DNA of 64,000 bases from an uncultured Bacilli bacterium (GCA_910586195.1 CAJUHO010000003.1:1-64000), one strand, 5' to 3'; positions 35,232 to 44,695 are shown, counted from the stretch's first letter. Program-made: numbers and translations. Notes: generated by a model not told the origin, from the sequence alone.

Positions 35232-37086
35232 TTCTTTCCCTCTTTCTAAGGTAAATCATTAAAATTGAAATATCTGCGGGATTTACTCCACTTATTCTTG
35301 ACGCTTGTCCAATTGAGGTGGGACGTATTTCTGCTAACTTTTGCCTAGCCTCACTAGCAATATTAGGAATTTCTTCATAATTTATATCTTCGGGTATTTT
35401 TTTATTTTCTAATAATAGCATTTTTTCGGCTTCATGTAATGCTTTTTTTATATATCCTTCATAACGAATATTAATTTCTACTTGATAACATACCTCTTCA
35501 TCATAAGAAATATCTATAAAATGTTTTATATGCTCTATCGTTATTTCTGGTCGTTTTAAAAGGTTGTAGAGAGTAATACCATCCTTTAATTCCGCAGAAT
35601 TTTGATTTTTTAAATAGGAATTTACTTCATTCGTTGGTGTTATTTTATTATTCTCTAATAATTTAAATAATTCTTGAATATCCTTCTTTTTTTGTAAAAA
35701 GGTTTGATAATTATCTTCTTGAACGAGTCCCAATTCATACCCATATTCTCTAAGACGTAGATCAGCATTATCATGTCTTAATAATAGTCGATATTCAGCA
35801 CGAGATGTTAATAGTCGATAAGGATCCTTTACTCCCTTTGTTACTAAGTCATCAATTAAAACACCAATATAAGATTCATTTCTTTTTAAAACAAAAGAAG
35901 GTTTTCCCTCTAACTTCAAAGAAGCATTGATTCCTGCTATCAGTCCTTGTCCAGCGGCTTCTTCATAACCACTAGTACCATTAATTTGTCCTGCTGTAAA
36001 AAGGTTTTCTACTAATTTTGTTTCTAAGCTTTGTTTTAATTGCCTTGCATCGATAGCATCATATTCAATTGCATAAGCATATTTTTTAATTTTAGCATGT
36101 TCAAGTCCTGAAAGACTATGAACCATCTTTTCTTGTACATCATATGGCATACTTGTTGAAAATCCTTGGATATAAATATCATCATAATACTTACTTTCTG
36201 GTTCTAAAAATAGTTGATGACGACTCTTATCTTTAAAACGTACTACCTTATCTTCTATGGAAGGACAATACCTAGGTCCAATTCCTTCTACATATCCTCC
36301 ATACATGCTAGATTTTTCTAGATTATTATTGATAATTTTATGTGTCTCATCATTTGTATAAATTAAATAACATGGCTCTTGATTTTCTACATCATAATAT
36401 ACTTTATTTTCAAATGAAAAGGTATGAGAAATATTATCCCCTAGTTCTAAAGAGGTTTTAGTAAAATCAATAGAACTTTTTTCAATTCTTGGAGGAGTTC
36501 CTGTTTTTAATCTAAGTATTGTAAATCCTAATTTTCTTAATGATTCACTTAAAAATTTACTGGGACGTTCTCCATGAGGACCTTCTGCTTTCTTCTCTGA
36601 TCCTACTAAAATATTGCTTTTTAAATAGGTTCCAGTAGTGAGAATTACTGCCTTACAAAGAATTTTTGTTCCATCTTCTAAAATAACTCCTTGTATTTTA
36701 TTATTCTCTACTATTAAATCTTCTACTAAAGATTCTTTTACACTTAAATTATTTTGATTTTTGATTGTTTTTAACATTTCTTGTGGATAAATTATTTTAT
36801 CTTCCTGTGCACGAAGAGCTTGAACTGCTGGACCTTTTTTTGTATTTAGCATTTTCACTTGCAAGGCTGCTTTATCTGCATTTTTTCCCATTTCTCCACC
36901 TAAGGCATCTATTTCACGAACAACAATTCCCTTAGCGGGACCACCAATAGAGGGGTTACAAGGCATATCCGCAATATTTTTAATATTTCCTGTTATTAAA
37001 AGGGTAGAATGTCCCATTCTAGCTGTTGCAAGGGCTGCTTCACATCCAGCATGCCCTCCACCTACTACAATTACTTCATATTCCAT
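35224..37086 (-). CDS. mnmG: tRNA uridine-34 carboxymethylaminomethylation enzyme MnmG
   Basis: 620 residues. FAD-binding VVGGGHAGCEAALA at the N-terminus, IGGPAKG, the catalytic-region GPRYCPSIEDKV, and SAREEYRLLLRHDNAD-like ASRAEYRLLLRHDNADLR. It works with MnmE to modify wobble U34. It begins 7 bp after mnmE. Confidence 0.96.
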   Translation of the reverse strand: MEYEVIVVGGGHAGCEAALATARMGHSTLLITGNIKNIADMPCNPSIGGPAKGIVVREIDALGGEMGKNADKAALQVKMLNTKKGPAVQALRAQEDKIIYPQEMLKTIKNQNNLSVKESLVEDLIVENNKIQGVILEDGTKILCKAVILTTGTYLKSNILVGSEKKAEGPHGERPSKFLSESLRKLGFTILRLKTGTPPRIEKSSIDFTKTSLELGDNISHTFSFENKVYYDVENQEPCYLIYTNDETHKIINNNLEKSSMYGGYVEGIGPRYCPSIEDKVVRFKDKSRHQLFLEPESKYYDDIYIQGFSTSMPYDVQEKMVHSLSGLEHAKIKKYAYAIEYDAIDARQLKQSLETKLVENLFTAGQINGTSGYEEAAGQGLIAGINASLKLEGKPSFVLKRNESYIGVLIDDLVTKGVKDPYRLLTSRAEYRLLLRHDNADLRLREYGYELGLVQEDNYQTFLQKKKDIQELFKLLENNKITPTNEVNSYLKNQNSAELKDGITLYNLLKRPEITIEHIKHFIDISYDEEVCYQVEINIRYEGYIKKALHEAEKMLLLENKKIPEDINYEEIPNIASEARQKLAEIRPTSIGQASRISGVNPADISILMIYLRKRERND

Positions 37087-37093
37087 AATATTC

Positions 37094-38449
37094 CTACTTT
37101 CCTACACAAAAATTTGCAAATAGATGATCTATAATTTCTTCGCTGTATTCTTCGCCAATTACTTCACCTAATAAATCGAAAATATTTTTTAAATCAATTG
37201 TAAGCATATCAATTGGTAAATCTTTTTCAATTTCATCTAGAATATTCATTAAAATATCATATGATTTTTTTATAAGAGATACTTGTCTAGCATTACTTAA
37301 ATAAGTAGTATCTATATTTTCTATCTTTTCTAAATTAAATAAATCTTTTATTTTTTCTTTTAAACATCTTATTCCGTCTTCTTCTTTTGTATTAGTACTT
37401 ACTACTTGAAAATCTTTAATATCTTTTTCCTGTAATTTACTTTCTAAATCGTTTTTATTAAGCACTACAATTGTTTTTTCTTTATCCACCTTTTTTAATA
37501 ATTCTAAGTCTTGTTCTGTTAACACTTCGGCTCCATTTAAAACAAGTAAAATAAGATTAGCATCATTTATTAGTGAAAGACTTTTTTCTACTCCAATTTT
37601 CTCAATTTTATCTTCTGTATTACGAATTCCTGCAGTATCAATCATATTTAAGCAAATACCATCAATATTAATATTTCCTTCCACAATATCACGAGTTGTT
37701 CCTTCAATATCGGTAACGATTGCTTTTTCCTGGCCTAGCAGACTGTTTAAGATACTACTCTTTCCGACATTAGGACGTCCAATAATGATTGTTTTTATTC
37801 CCTCTTTTATCACACTACCACTTTTAGCATCCTCTAGTAACTTTTCTAATTCTTTTAATAATTCTTTAGAGGTTGCCTTTATTTTATCAATTGTCACAAT
37901 TTCAATATCATAGTATTCGGGATAGTCAATATTTACTTCAATACTAGCTAGTAAATCTTTTATTTTTTCTCTAAGATTTTGAATATGATTAGAAAGTTTC
38001 CCTTGTAATTGTCCCAATGCTTGACGTCGTGCAATATCACTTTTACTTTCAATCAGATCCATTACAGCTTCCGCTTGAGTTAAATCGATTCTCCCATTTA
38101 AAAAAGCTCTTTTCGTAAACTCTCCTGCTTCTGCTATTCTTGCCCCATGCAGTAAAATAATTTCTAAAATACGATTCGTTGTTATAATTCCACCATGACA
38201 GTTTATCTCTACTATATCTTCCATTGTAAAAGTTCTAGGAGATTTCATAATAGTCACTAATACTTCGTCTATTAATTCTTCTTTCTCTTTTATATATCCA
38301 TAATGTATTGTATGAGATGGAGCTGTTGTTAAATCTTTTCCCATAAATATCTCATTTACAATAGGGATTGCATTTTCTCCACTTATTCTGACAATGGAAA
38401 TGGCACCCTTGCCTAATGCTGTGGAAATTGCAACAATTGTATCTTTCAT
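37094..38449 (-). CDS. mnmE: tRNA modification GTPase MnmE
   Basis: 451 residues. N-terminal folate-binding domain (IAISTALGKGAISIVRISG-type), central G domain with G1 GRPNVGKSS, G3 DTAGI and G4 NKND, and the C-terminal Cys motif FCVGK. Partner of MnmG. First gene of the mnmE-mnmG-rsmG operon. Confidence 0.96.
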   Translation of the reverse strand: MKDTIVAISTALGKGAISIVRISGENAIPIVNEIFMGKDLTTAPSHTIHYGYIKEKEELIDEVLVTIMKSPRTFTMEDIVEINCHGGIITTNRILEIILLHGARIAEAGEFTKRAFLNGRIDLTQAEAVMDLIESKSDIARRQALGQLQGKLSNHIQNLREKIKDLLASIEVNIDYPEYYDIEIVTIDKIKATSKELLKELEKLLEDAKSGSVIKEGIKTIIIGRPNVGKSSILNSLLGQEKAIVTDIEGTTRDIVEGNINIDGICLNMIDTAGIRNTEDKIEKIGVEKSLSLINDANLILLVLNGAEVLTEQDLELLKKVDKEKTIVVLNKNDLESKLQEKDIKDFQVVSTNTKEEDGIRCLKEKIKDLFNLEKIENIDTTYLSNARQVSLIKKSYDILMNILDEIEKDLPIDMLTIDLKNIFDLLGEVIGEEYSEEIIDHLFANFCVGK

Positions 38450-38500
38450 AAATTTTACTTCCCTTCCAAATTACTAGACATATTCTAACACAATCCCAAG

Positions 38501-38522
38501 AAAAAAAGAAGACTAAGCTTCT
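38501..38522 (-). terminator. Terminator of the 38521 orphan gene
   Basis: Minus-strand AGAAG / CTTCT with a 6-nt loop, then T7, overlapping the stop codon. Confidence 0.6.
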
Positions 38523-39246
38523 ATTTCTTATAGGGTGACTTTTTAATAGTACCTTCATCAAAGGTTGATACTATTTTATGATTTTCTAATGATACTTCTA
38601 ATATGTTTTGCGCCCTTTTTCCAAAAAATGCACTTTGCTCTCTTTTACTAAGACTATAAATATCAAAAGATCTGAAATTTTCTATATCATCGTTAGAAAT
38701 ACGAAATTCTGCATCTTTTCCATATTTTTCTAATGCACATAGTAAATTCTTTTCTTCACTTTCTAAATCTATTGCTATATTTTTGGGATTCTGAATAATT
38801 TCAATTCCATTTTTTTCACTTACTACTTTATCTCCCCTATATCTTTTCATCTCTGTTAAAACAGACTCTGCATTTCTTAAATAACGTAGAAAATCACAAC
38901 ATTTTAAAGAACATTTTCGGTTTATAGTCACTGAAGTCAAAGGACAATCTGGTAACTTCAAAAATTCTCCTTTACATTTTAATATCAAAGCATATTTTAA
39001 TACTAAAGTTCCTTCATAATACTTTTTTTTAGAAGAAGATGGCGCAAAAAGTGTTCCGTCCTCACCTATTTCAAGATTTTCCAAAAATTCCTGATATTGT
39101 AACTGCTCTGTTATTTTTTCTATTTCTTTTAGATAATTTTTTACTTCTACTGTTTGTTCCATTGCCAGTTTATTAGCAACTGCTAAATCATAAGATGCCC
39201 TACTTTCTTCTTTTAATTTTTCTATTTTTTTATTTATCATATCCAT
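38521..39246 (-). CDS. Hypothetical protein between jag and mnmE, orphan
   Basis: 241 residues, no family recognised, no membrane segment. The N-terminal ~60 residues are helical and charged (coiled-coil-like). A cysteine cluster follows (CKGEFLKLPDCP, RKCSLKCCDF), and the C-terminus is basic. Start at 39246 is taken because AAGGG lies close upstream; 39240 is also possible. It has its own terminator and interrupts the very conserved jag-mnmE junction. The Cys-rich centre could bind metal or nucleic acid, but that is a guess. Confidence 0.75.
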   Translation of the reverse strand: MDMINKKIEKLKEESRASYDLAVANKLAMEQTVEVKNYLKEIEKITEQLQYQEFLENLEIGEDGTLFAPSSSKKKYYEGTLVLKYALILKCKGEFLKLPDCPLTSVTINRKCSLKCCDFLRYLRNAESVLTEMKRYRGDKVVSEKNGIEIIQNPKNIAIDLESEEKNLLCALEKYGKDAEFRISNDDIENFRSFDIYSLSKREQSAFFGKRAQNILEVSLENHKIVSTFDEGTIKKSPYKK

Positions 39247-39311
39247 CCGTCCCTTCCTTAATAACTTTTTCATACATGAATTTATTTACTTTATTAATAA
39301 TTATTAGAATA

Positions 39312-39329
39312 AAAAAAGACCTAGTCTTC
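39312..39329 (-). terminator. Terminator of rpmH-rnpA-yidC-jag
   Basis: Minus-strand AAGAC / GTCTT with a 3-nt loop, then T7, at the jag stop. Confidence 0.6.
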
Positions 39330-39935
39330 TCTTGATTTAATTACCACAGCCCGATTAGGTTCCTCCCCAACGCTTTCTGTATATACCATTTTATTATTAG
39401 CAAGGGTATTATGAACAATTCTTCTTTCATATGAATTCATAGAGTCCATTTTAACTTCAATTTTAGAACTTGCTACTTCCCTAGCTATACGTTTTGCAAG
39501 AAGCTCTATTTGCTTTTGATGGTGCTCTTTATAGTCACTAACATCAATAGAAAACTTAAAAGGTACACTTAATTCTCTTTTTAAAGCTTGTCCTACCACC
39601 GTGGAAAAAGCATGCAAATTTTTTCCACCTTTTCCTATTAATAAAGCATCATTATCTGAATAAATAATATAGTTGGGAACTTCTTCTTTCAATTTTACTT
39701 CAATATTAATACTAAATCCTAAATCTTTTAGCAACCCTTGCATATATTCTTTTAAAAACTTTATAATTTCCCGTTTTTCAATGACTTCTATTTCTATCTT
39801 TTTACTTTTAAATAGGCCACCTTTTATTTCTTCTTTTTCAATAATAATAAGGTTGTTTTCTGTCTCTTGCAAATCGAGTTTTGCAATATTTATTGCTTCT
39901 TCTTTGGTTTTTCCAACATACTTATGCTTTTCCAT
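39321..39935 (-). CDS. jag: RNA-binding protein Jag (KhpB)
   Basis: 204 residues: Jag_N domain (~1-50), KH-II domain with the IGKGGKNL loop (~100-150), and an R3H domain (NSYERRIVHNTLAN). With KhpA it binds RNA and influences cell elongation and division in other Bacilli. It overlaps yidC by 14 bp. Confidence 0.93.
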   Translation of the reverse strand: MEKHKYVGKTKEEAINIAKLDLQETENNLIIIEKEEIKGGLFKSKKIEIEVIEKREIIKFLKEYMQGLLKDLGFSINIEVKLKEEVPNYIIYSDNDALLIGKGGKNLHAFSTVVGQALKRELSVPFKFSIDVSDYKEHHQKQIELLAKRIAREVASSKIEVKMDSMNSYERRIVHNTLANNKMVYTESVGEEPNRAVVIKSRED

Positions 39936-40857
39936 TTTTTTCTTTACTCCTTTTTACCAATATATTTTGGAATATTGTAAAGACATTTGTTGTTACCCAA
40001 TAAATTCCTAATGCAGATGGCATAAATAAGGCCATGACAATAATCATTACACTCATCATGATAGGCATCATTTTCATATTCATGTTACCACTAGTTCCTG
40101 CTACATTCATTTTGAAAGAGTAGTATGTTGTTAAGGCGATAATTATCATTAATACTAAATAGGCATACCATGTACTAGTTGCAAAACCAATCATTGGTGT
40201 TGTTCCTAATTGAAGAGATAAAAATTTATCTTCGAATAATGCTGGTGTTCTTTGAACTGCTTCGAAAAAGGCAATAAATAGGGGTAATTGAAGCATTGAA
40301 AACAGACATCCAGATAGGGGACTTATGTTATATTTTTGATAGACAGCCATTAATTCCTGATTTTGTTTTAACATGGAGTCCTGATCTTGTTTTCCTTCAT
40401 ATTTTTTTTGAATACGATTAATTTCTGGTTGTGCCTTTTTTAAAATCTCAGATTGCATTGCTGTTTTTTTAGTAACAGGGTATGCAATTAGACGAATTAT
40501 TAAACTAACAATAATAATCGATAGAGCATAACTACTTAATACTTTTCCTAATAATAAAAGAATAAATGCAAGAGGCTTTATAAAAATGCTTGTCCATAAT
40601 CCCTCATATACTCCAGAATTTATCTTAAAATCTTCACATTCTGGTAATTTCTTCATTTCTACTTTATTTTTTTCATAAGCTTTTATTGTTTCCTTATCAG
40701 TTGGTCTACATAATATATTTTCTGTTAAATTTTGACCTGTAACTTCATTTTTAACAGGGTTACCTTTTTTATCTACTAATGTTTTAGTACATCCTGTTGT
40801 TAACAATAATAAAATAACTACAATTATTATTTTTTTCTTATACTTTGTATTTTTCAT
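39922..40857 (-). CDS. yidC: Membrane protein insertase YidC/SpoIIIJ
   Basis: 311 residues. Lipoprotein signal with lipobox TTGC (Cys23), then five transmembrane helices of the YidC/Oxa1 fold. The conserved Arg of the hydrophilic groove is likely in IIRLIAYPVT (first core helix). Inserts membrane proteins; in Bacillus SpoIIIJ is also needed for sigma-G activation. Overlaps rnpA by 20 bp. Confidence 0.95.
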   Translation of the reverse strand: MKNTKYKKKIIIVVILLLLTTGCTKTLVDKKGNPVKNEVTGQNLTENILCRPTDKETIKAYEKNKVEMKKLPECEDFKINSGVYEGLWTSIFIKPLAFILLLLGKVLSSYALSIIIVSLIIRLIAYPVTKKTAMQSEILKKAQPEINRIQKKYEGKQDQDSMLKQNQELMAVYQKYNISPLSGCLFSMLQLPLFIAFFEAVQRTPALFEDKFLSLQLGTTPMIGFATSTWYAYLVLMIIIALTTYYSFKMNVAGTSGNMNMKMMPIMMSVMIIVMALFMPSALGIYWVTTNVFTIFQNILVKRSKEKNGKA

Positions 40858-41200
40858 CTCTTCGCTCCTTATTTTTATAGTGACTTATCATTAATTCAAA
40901 TAAACTTTCTTTCATCTCTTGATAAGACAGTAAAAGACAGTTCTTTCTTATTATTATAATATAATTCATACTATTTTGCGAGATTTTTTTATATTCATCA
41001 ATAATAGAACGTATTTTTCTTTTATACTTGTTACGAATTACTGCATTTCCTATTTTCTTACCAACTGAAATCCCATATTTATCATAACCTAAAGAATTTT
41101 TTTCATAGTAAATAACATAATTCTTATTTTTAATACAAAATCCAGATTTTATAATCCTATTAAAATCTTCCTGTCTTTTTACTATATTTCCTTTTCTCAT
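40838..41200 (-). CDS. rnpA: Ribonuclease P protein component
   Basis: 120 residues. Basic; the RNR-type RNA-binding motif reads VIRNKYKRKIRSII. It cofactors the RNase P RNA in tRNA 5' maturation. It follows rpmH in the universal rpmH-rnpA-yidC order. Confidence 0.95.
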   Translation of the reverse strand: MRKGNIVKRQEDFNRIIKSGFCIKNKNYVIYYEKNSLGYDKYGISVGKKIGNAVIRNKYKRKIRSIIDEYKKISQNSMNYIIIIRKNCLLLSYQEMKESLFELMISHYKNKERRDEKYKV

Positions 41201-41220
41201 TTTTTCACCTACTTAAAAGC

Positions 41221-41243
41221 AAAAAACCACTGAAATCAGTGGT
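41221..41243 (-). terminator. Attenuator-type terminator between rpmH and rnpA
   Basis: Minus-strand ACCACTG / CAGTGGT with a 4-nt loop, then T6, directly after the rpmH stop. It could set the L34:RnpA ratio. Confidence 0.75.
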
Positions 41244-41244
41244 A

Positions 41245-41367
41245 TTATTTGCATAATCTTTTACGACCCTTGCGACGACGTCGATTTAAAATATTTGTTT
41301 TCTTACGTGCAAAAAATCCATGTTTTTTTGCTTTTTTACGATTATTGGGTTGATACGTTCTTTTCAT
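41245..41367 (-). CDS. rpmH: 50S ribosomal protein L34, short form
   Basis: 40 residues starting [18 protein letters not shown] and ending [12 protein letters not shown]. The usual L34 is 44-46 residues; the segment between FFAR and the final basic block is about four residues shorter than normal. GGAGGTGG precedes the start at 41367. First gene after oriC on the left side. Confidence 0.95.
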   Translation of the reverse strand: MKRTYQPNNRKKAKKHGFFARKKTNILNRRRRKGRKRLCK

Positions 41368-41397
41368 CCATTCCACCTCCAGACATAAATCTACATT

Positions 41398-41427
41398 ATT
41401 ATAATAATAATAAATTGTATTTGTCAA
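41398..41427 (-). promoter_or_regulatory. Sigma-A promoter of rpmH operon
   Basis: Minus-strand TTGACA (41422-41427), 18-bp spacer, TATAAT (41398-41403). Confidence 0.8.
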
Positions 41428-41475
41428 TTAAAAGTTATAATTTATTATTTTATTTTTCCACGATTTCAACAGATA

Positions 41476-41594
41476 TGTGGATTATTTTTTTCACTATGTG
41501 TATAAAAAATTGTGGAAAATGTGGAAAAGTACTTTTCATTATTTAAATTCAATCACTAAATTTGTGGAAAAGATTGTGAATATCCTGTGAATTT
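41476..41594 (+). other. oriC: oriC part 1: DnaA-box cluster upstream of dnaA
   Basis: Same-orientation boxes related to TGTGNATAA: TGTGGATTA (41476), TGTGTATAA (41497, perfect), TGTGGAAAA (41511, 41520, 41563), TGTGAATAT (41575) and TGTGAATTT (41586). Only one is perfect, so affinity is probably graded. With the cluster after dnaA this makes a bipartite origin like that of B. subtilis. The region may also mediate dnaA autoregulation. Confidence 0.75.
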
Positions 41595-41679
41595 ATTTTT
41601 TTCGATTAAAATTGTTTATTTTTTCAACAATTTGAGATACACTATTTTTAAGTTTTTAAGTTGTGGGGAGAGGGTATGA

Positions 41680-43047
41680 ATGAACGTAGAAATTTTATGG
41701 TCAAAATTTTTATCAACAATCAAAAATGAACTTTCCTCTCTTTCTTTTAATATTTGGTTTAAAGATACAGAACTTTATAAATTAGAAGAGGAAAAAGCAA
41801 TTATTATCGTTCCAATGCCAATTCATAAAAAGCATTTACCTGATAATTATTCCGAAATTATTATTAGCACTCTAAATCAGATTACTGGTACAAATTTTGA
41901 ACTTGAATTTCTCTTAAAAGAGGAGATGGAAGCAGAACCTAAGGAGGAGCTTTTTCCACCACAAACAATTAGTGAAGGCGTTCCCTCTACAAATCTTATT
42001 CAAACCAACTTAAAAAAGCAGTATACTTTTGAAAATTTCTATGTAGGAAACAGTAATAAATTTGCACAAGCAGCAGCACTTTCTGTAGCAGAAAATCCGG
42101 GTAAAATGTATAATCCCTTATTTATTTATGGAAATAGTGGTCTCGGGAAGACTCATTTAATGCACGCTATTGGAAACTATATTGTTGAAAATAGTAATAG
42201 GCGTGTTTTATATGTTACAAGTGATCAATTTATTGAAGATTTTATTGGTATTAATAAAAAAAATAAAAAAGAAGCAAATTTTGACTGTGTAGATTTCTTT
42301 AAAAATAAATATCGTAATATCGATGTGTTAATAATCGATGATATTCAGTTCTTAGGGCCTGCTACACAATCTCAGCAAGAATTCTTTCATACTTTTAATT
42401 CTCTTTATAGCGATTCTAAACAAATTATTATATCTTCCGATCGTTCCCCAGATGATTTAAAACTCTTAGAAGATAGACTTAGAACCCGTTTTTGTTGGGG
42501 ATTAACTGTAAATATTTTTCCACCAGACTTTAATCTTCGAGTCGAAATTTTAAAGAAAAAAATAGCAGCAGGCAACTTTGAGAAGGAAATTCCACAAGAT
42601 GTTGTGGAATATATTGCTTCCAATATTGGAAATGATGTTCGGCAGCTTGAGGGCTCCATCACTCGTTTGATTGCATATTCTACCATAATGAGTGGAGCAG
42701 AAATCAATCTAGATTTAGCAATTGACGCTTTAAAAGACTTTATTAGTAAGGGAATCTGTGAAAAAAATGATATCCATAGAATTCAGCGAATTGTTTCTGA
42801 ATACTTTCAAATTTCAGTGGAAGATATTAGAAGTAAAAAGAGAAGCGCTAATATTGCATTTCCTAGGCAGATTGCCATGTATCTGTGTAGAACAACCACC
42901 AGTGAATCTTTTCCTAAAATAGGAACAGAGTTTGGGGGAAAAGACCATTCTACCGTTATGCACTCTGTTGAGAAGATTGAAAATGAAATTAAGGTAAATA
43001 AAGATTTAGCAAATATTATTGAAAAATTAAAAAAGGATATTGAATAG
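41680..43047 (+). CDS. dnaA: Chromosomal replication initiator DnaA
   Basis: 455 residues. Domain I (~1-80), linker, AAA+ domain III with Walker A (GNSGLGKTHLMHA), Walker B (VLIIDDIQFL) and sensor II (NDVRQLEGSI), and DNA-binding domain IV with the DnaA signature ending DHSTVMHSVEKI. GGGGAGAGGGT lies upstream. It opens the plus-strand arm. Confidence 0.97.
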   Translation: MNVEILWSKFLSTIKNELSSLSFNIWFKDTELYKLEEEKAIIIVPMPIHKKHLPDNYSEIIISTLNQITGTNFELEFLLKEEMEAEPKEELFPPQTISEGVPSTNLIQTNLKKQYTFENFYVGNSNKFAQAAALSVAENPGKMYNPLFIYGNSGLGKTHLMHAIGNYIVENSNRRVLYVTSDQFIEDFIGINKKNKKEANFDCVDFFKNKYRNIDVLIIDDIQFLGPATQSQQEFFHTFNSLYSDSKQIIISSDRSPDDLKLLEDRLRTRFCWGLTVNIFPPDFNLRVEILKKKIAAGNFEKEIPQDVVEYIASNIGNDVRQLEGSITRLIAYSTIMSGAEINLDLAIDALKDFISKGICEKNDIHRIQRIVSEYFQISVEDIRSKKRSANIAFPRQIAMYLCRTTTSESFPKIGTEFGGKDHSTVMHSVEKIENEIKVNKDLANIIEKLKKDIE

Positions 43048-43051
43048 GGGA

Positions 43052-43150
43052 TGTGGATAATTTTTACTTATTATTTTACTTTTCCACAAACTTTATTGTA
43101 AAATAATACTTGTAAATTCGTTTTAAAAAAAGTTTTGAACTTTTTCCACA
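43052..43150 (+). other. oriC: oriC part 2: dnaA-dnaN intergenic unwinding region
   Basis: A perfect DnaA box TGTGGATAA (43052-43060) right after the dnaA stop is followed by a very AT-rich stretch. Two reverse-strand TTTTCCACA boxes follow (43080-43088, 43142-43150). This layout matches the part of the B. subtilis origin that holds the duplex-unwinding element. Confidence 0.7.
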
Positions 43151-43188
43151 GTAATAATAACAATAAAAAATAAGAAAGAAGGAATATT

Positions 43189-44316
43189 ATGAAATTAACA
43201 ATAAAAAAAGAACTATTACTTGATGCTTTAAATAAAGTAAGTAAAGCAATATCTACTAAAAACTTAATCCCTGTGTTAGCTGGAATTAGATTCGATGTTA
43301 CTAAAAAGAAATTAACCTTAACTGCATCCGATAATGACATTACTATTGAAACTACTATTTTAGCAAATGATACAGAAGATTTTACAATCGAAAAAGAGGG
43401 TTCTATTATTATTCAAGGAAAATATATTTTGGATATTGTGAAAAAGTTACCAGATAAATATATTAATATTGAATTAATAGATGAATTGAAAATATTAATA
43501 TATACAGAAAATAGTGAATTTAATCTGAATGGTATTAATGAAAATGAATATCCATCTATTAATTTAGAAGAGAGTAAGAAAAAGGTTATGATTTCTAATC
43601 AAACTTTTAGAGATATTGTTATGCAAACTTCTTTTGCTTCTTCTAATGAAGAGACAAAACCTGTACTTACTGGTATTAATTTTAATATAGTAGGGAATAT
43701 ATTAGAATGTAATTCAACAGATAGTTATCGTTTAGCAAGGAAAGTTATAAAATTGGATAATAATAATGAAGAAAATTATAATATTGTTATTCCTAGTCAT
43801 AACTTAGAAGAATTTTGTAAAATTTTAAATGATGATAATGATGATATTGAAATTCATATTTTTAATAATAAAATTTTATTTAAATATCAGAATGTAAAAT
43901 TTCAATCTCGTTTGATTAATGGAACTTATCCTAATACTTCTAATTTAATGCCTACAGATTCTCTTTTAATCGTAAGTGCTAAATTGGATGATCTTTATAG
44001 TGTGATAGATAGGGCCAGTATATTGACAAGTGATCGTGAGAAAAATATTGTTACATTAGAGACTATGGATAATACTTTAATACTCAAATCTTCTTCTGCT
44101 GAAATTGGTAGAGTAGAAGAAAAAATGCAGATTGTTAAAAATAATTCAGAAAATATAAAAATATCATTTAGTGCTAAATATATGATGGAAGCATTAAAAT
44201 CATTTAAAACAGATAATATTGATTTATATTTTGTTGGAGAGATAAAGCCTATCTTGATAAAATCTAGGGATGATGAAACTTTAACCCAACTTGTGTTACC
44301 AATTCGTACTTATTAG
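43189..44316 (+). CDS. dnaN: DNA polymerase III beta sliding clamp
   Basis: 375 residues made of three clamp domains. LIPVLAGIRFDV-like N-terminal domain and the C-terminal LVLPIRTY (family MPMRL-type end) are recognisable. Loads onto DNA via DnaX complex. AAGGAAT precedes the ATG. A terminator follows. Confidence 0.96.
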   Translation: MKLTIKKELLLDALNKVSKAISTKNLIPVLAGIRFDVTKKKLTLTASDNDITIETTILANDTEDFTIEKEGSIIIQGKYILDIVKKLPDKYINIELIDELKILIYTENSEFNLNGINENEYPSINLEESKKKVMISNQTFRDIVMQTSFASSNEETKPVLTGINFNIVGNILECNSTDSYRLARKVIKLDNNNEENYNIVIPSHNLEEFCKILNDDNDDIEIHIFNNKILFKYQNVKFQSRLINGTYPNTSNLMPTDSLLIVSAKLDDLYSVIDRASILTSDREKNIVTLETMDNTLILKSSSAEIGRVEEKMQIVKNNSENIKISFSAKYMMEALKSFKTDNIDLYFVGEIKPILIKSRDDETLTQLVLPIRTY

Positions 44317-44374
44317 TTAAAATAGTCTTGTTAAACTTATCACATCACTTGTGACTTTTACTATTTTCCATTTG

Positions 44375-44396
44375 CTCTCATATGAGAGTTTTTTTT
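44375..44396 (+). terminator. Terminator of dnaA-dnaN
   Basis: CTCTC-ATAT-GAGAG hairpin followed by T8. Confidence 0.85.
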
Positions 44397-44656
44397 GTAA
44401 AGAATTGTGATTTTTGATTAAATATCTTTATTTTAAAGAATATGTATAAGATTTTAGTGATGTTTTACTATTAATTTACTACTTTTGAAAGTGAAATTAT
44501 AACGACTTTTAAGTGTTTATGAAAAGATATTCAAAAAATACAATGATTTTTTATGTAGGGGATTAGAAAAATATGAAATTAATAAATTTTTAACATTTTT
44601 TGGTTATTTCCAGAAATTTCAGCAAATATCGACTATACGTAGTGGTATGTTGGTAG

Positions 44657-44680
44657 TGAAAGCGACAAATTTCGCTTTCA
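44657..44680 (+). promoter_or_regulatory. Leader hairpin before comK-like gene
   Basis: TGAAAGCGA / TCGCTTTCA, perfect 9-bp stem with 6-nt loop and no T-run. It ends 15 nt before the ATG and just before a GGGGG ribosome-binding site, so it may modulate translation or be a protein operator. Confidence 0.5.
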
Positions 44681-44695
44681 GAAACGGGGGTTTTT

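Larger units (their letters stand above)
44317..44695. other. dnaN-comK intergenic region
   Basis: 379 bp. It holds the dnaN terminator (44375-44396) and a hairpin at 44657-44680 in front of the comK-like ATG. The rest is AT-rich. I found no ComK box (AAAA-N5-TTTT pair at standard spacing) and no convincing -35/-10, although a promoter for the comK-like gene should lie here. Confidence 0.6.

Noticed and set aside
44605..44616. ATTTCCAGAAAT as an extra NBS
   Set aside because: It lacks the central CCGGG bases and is two bases short; not a Noc site.
44400..44656. ComK boxes for autoregulation
   Set aside because: A-tract/T-tract pairs occur, but none with the AAAA-N5-TTTT layout and pair spacing.
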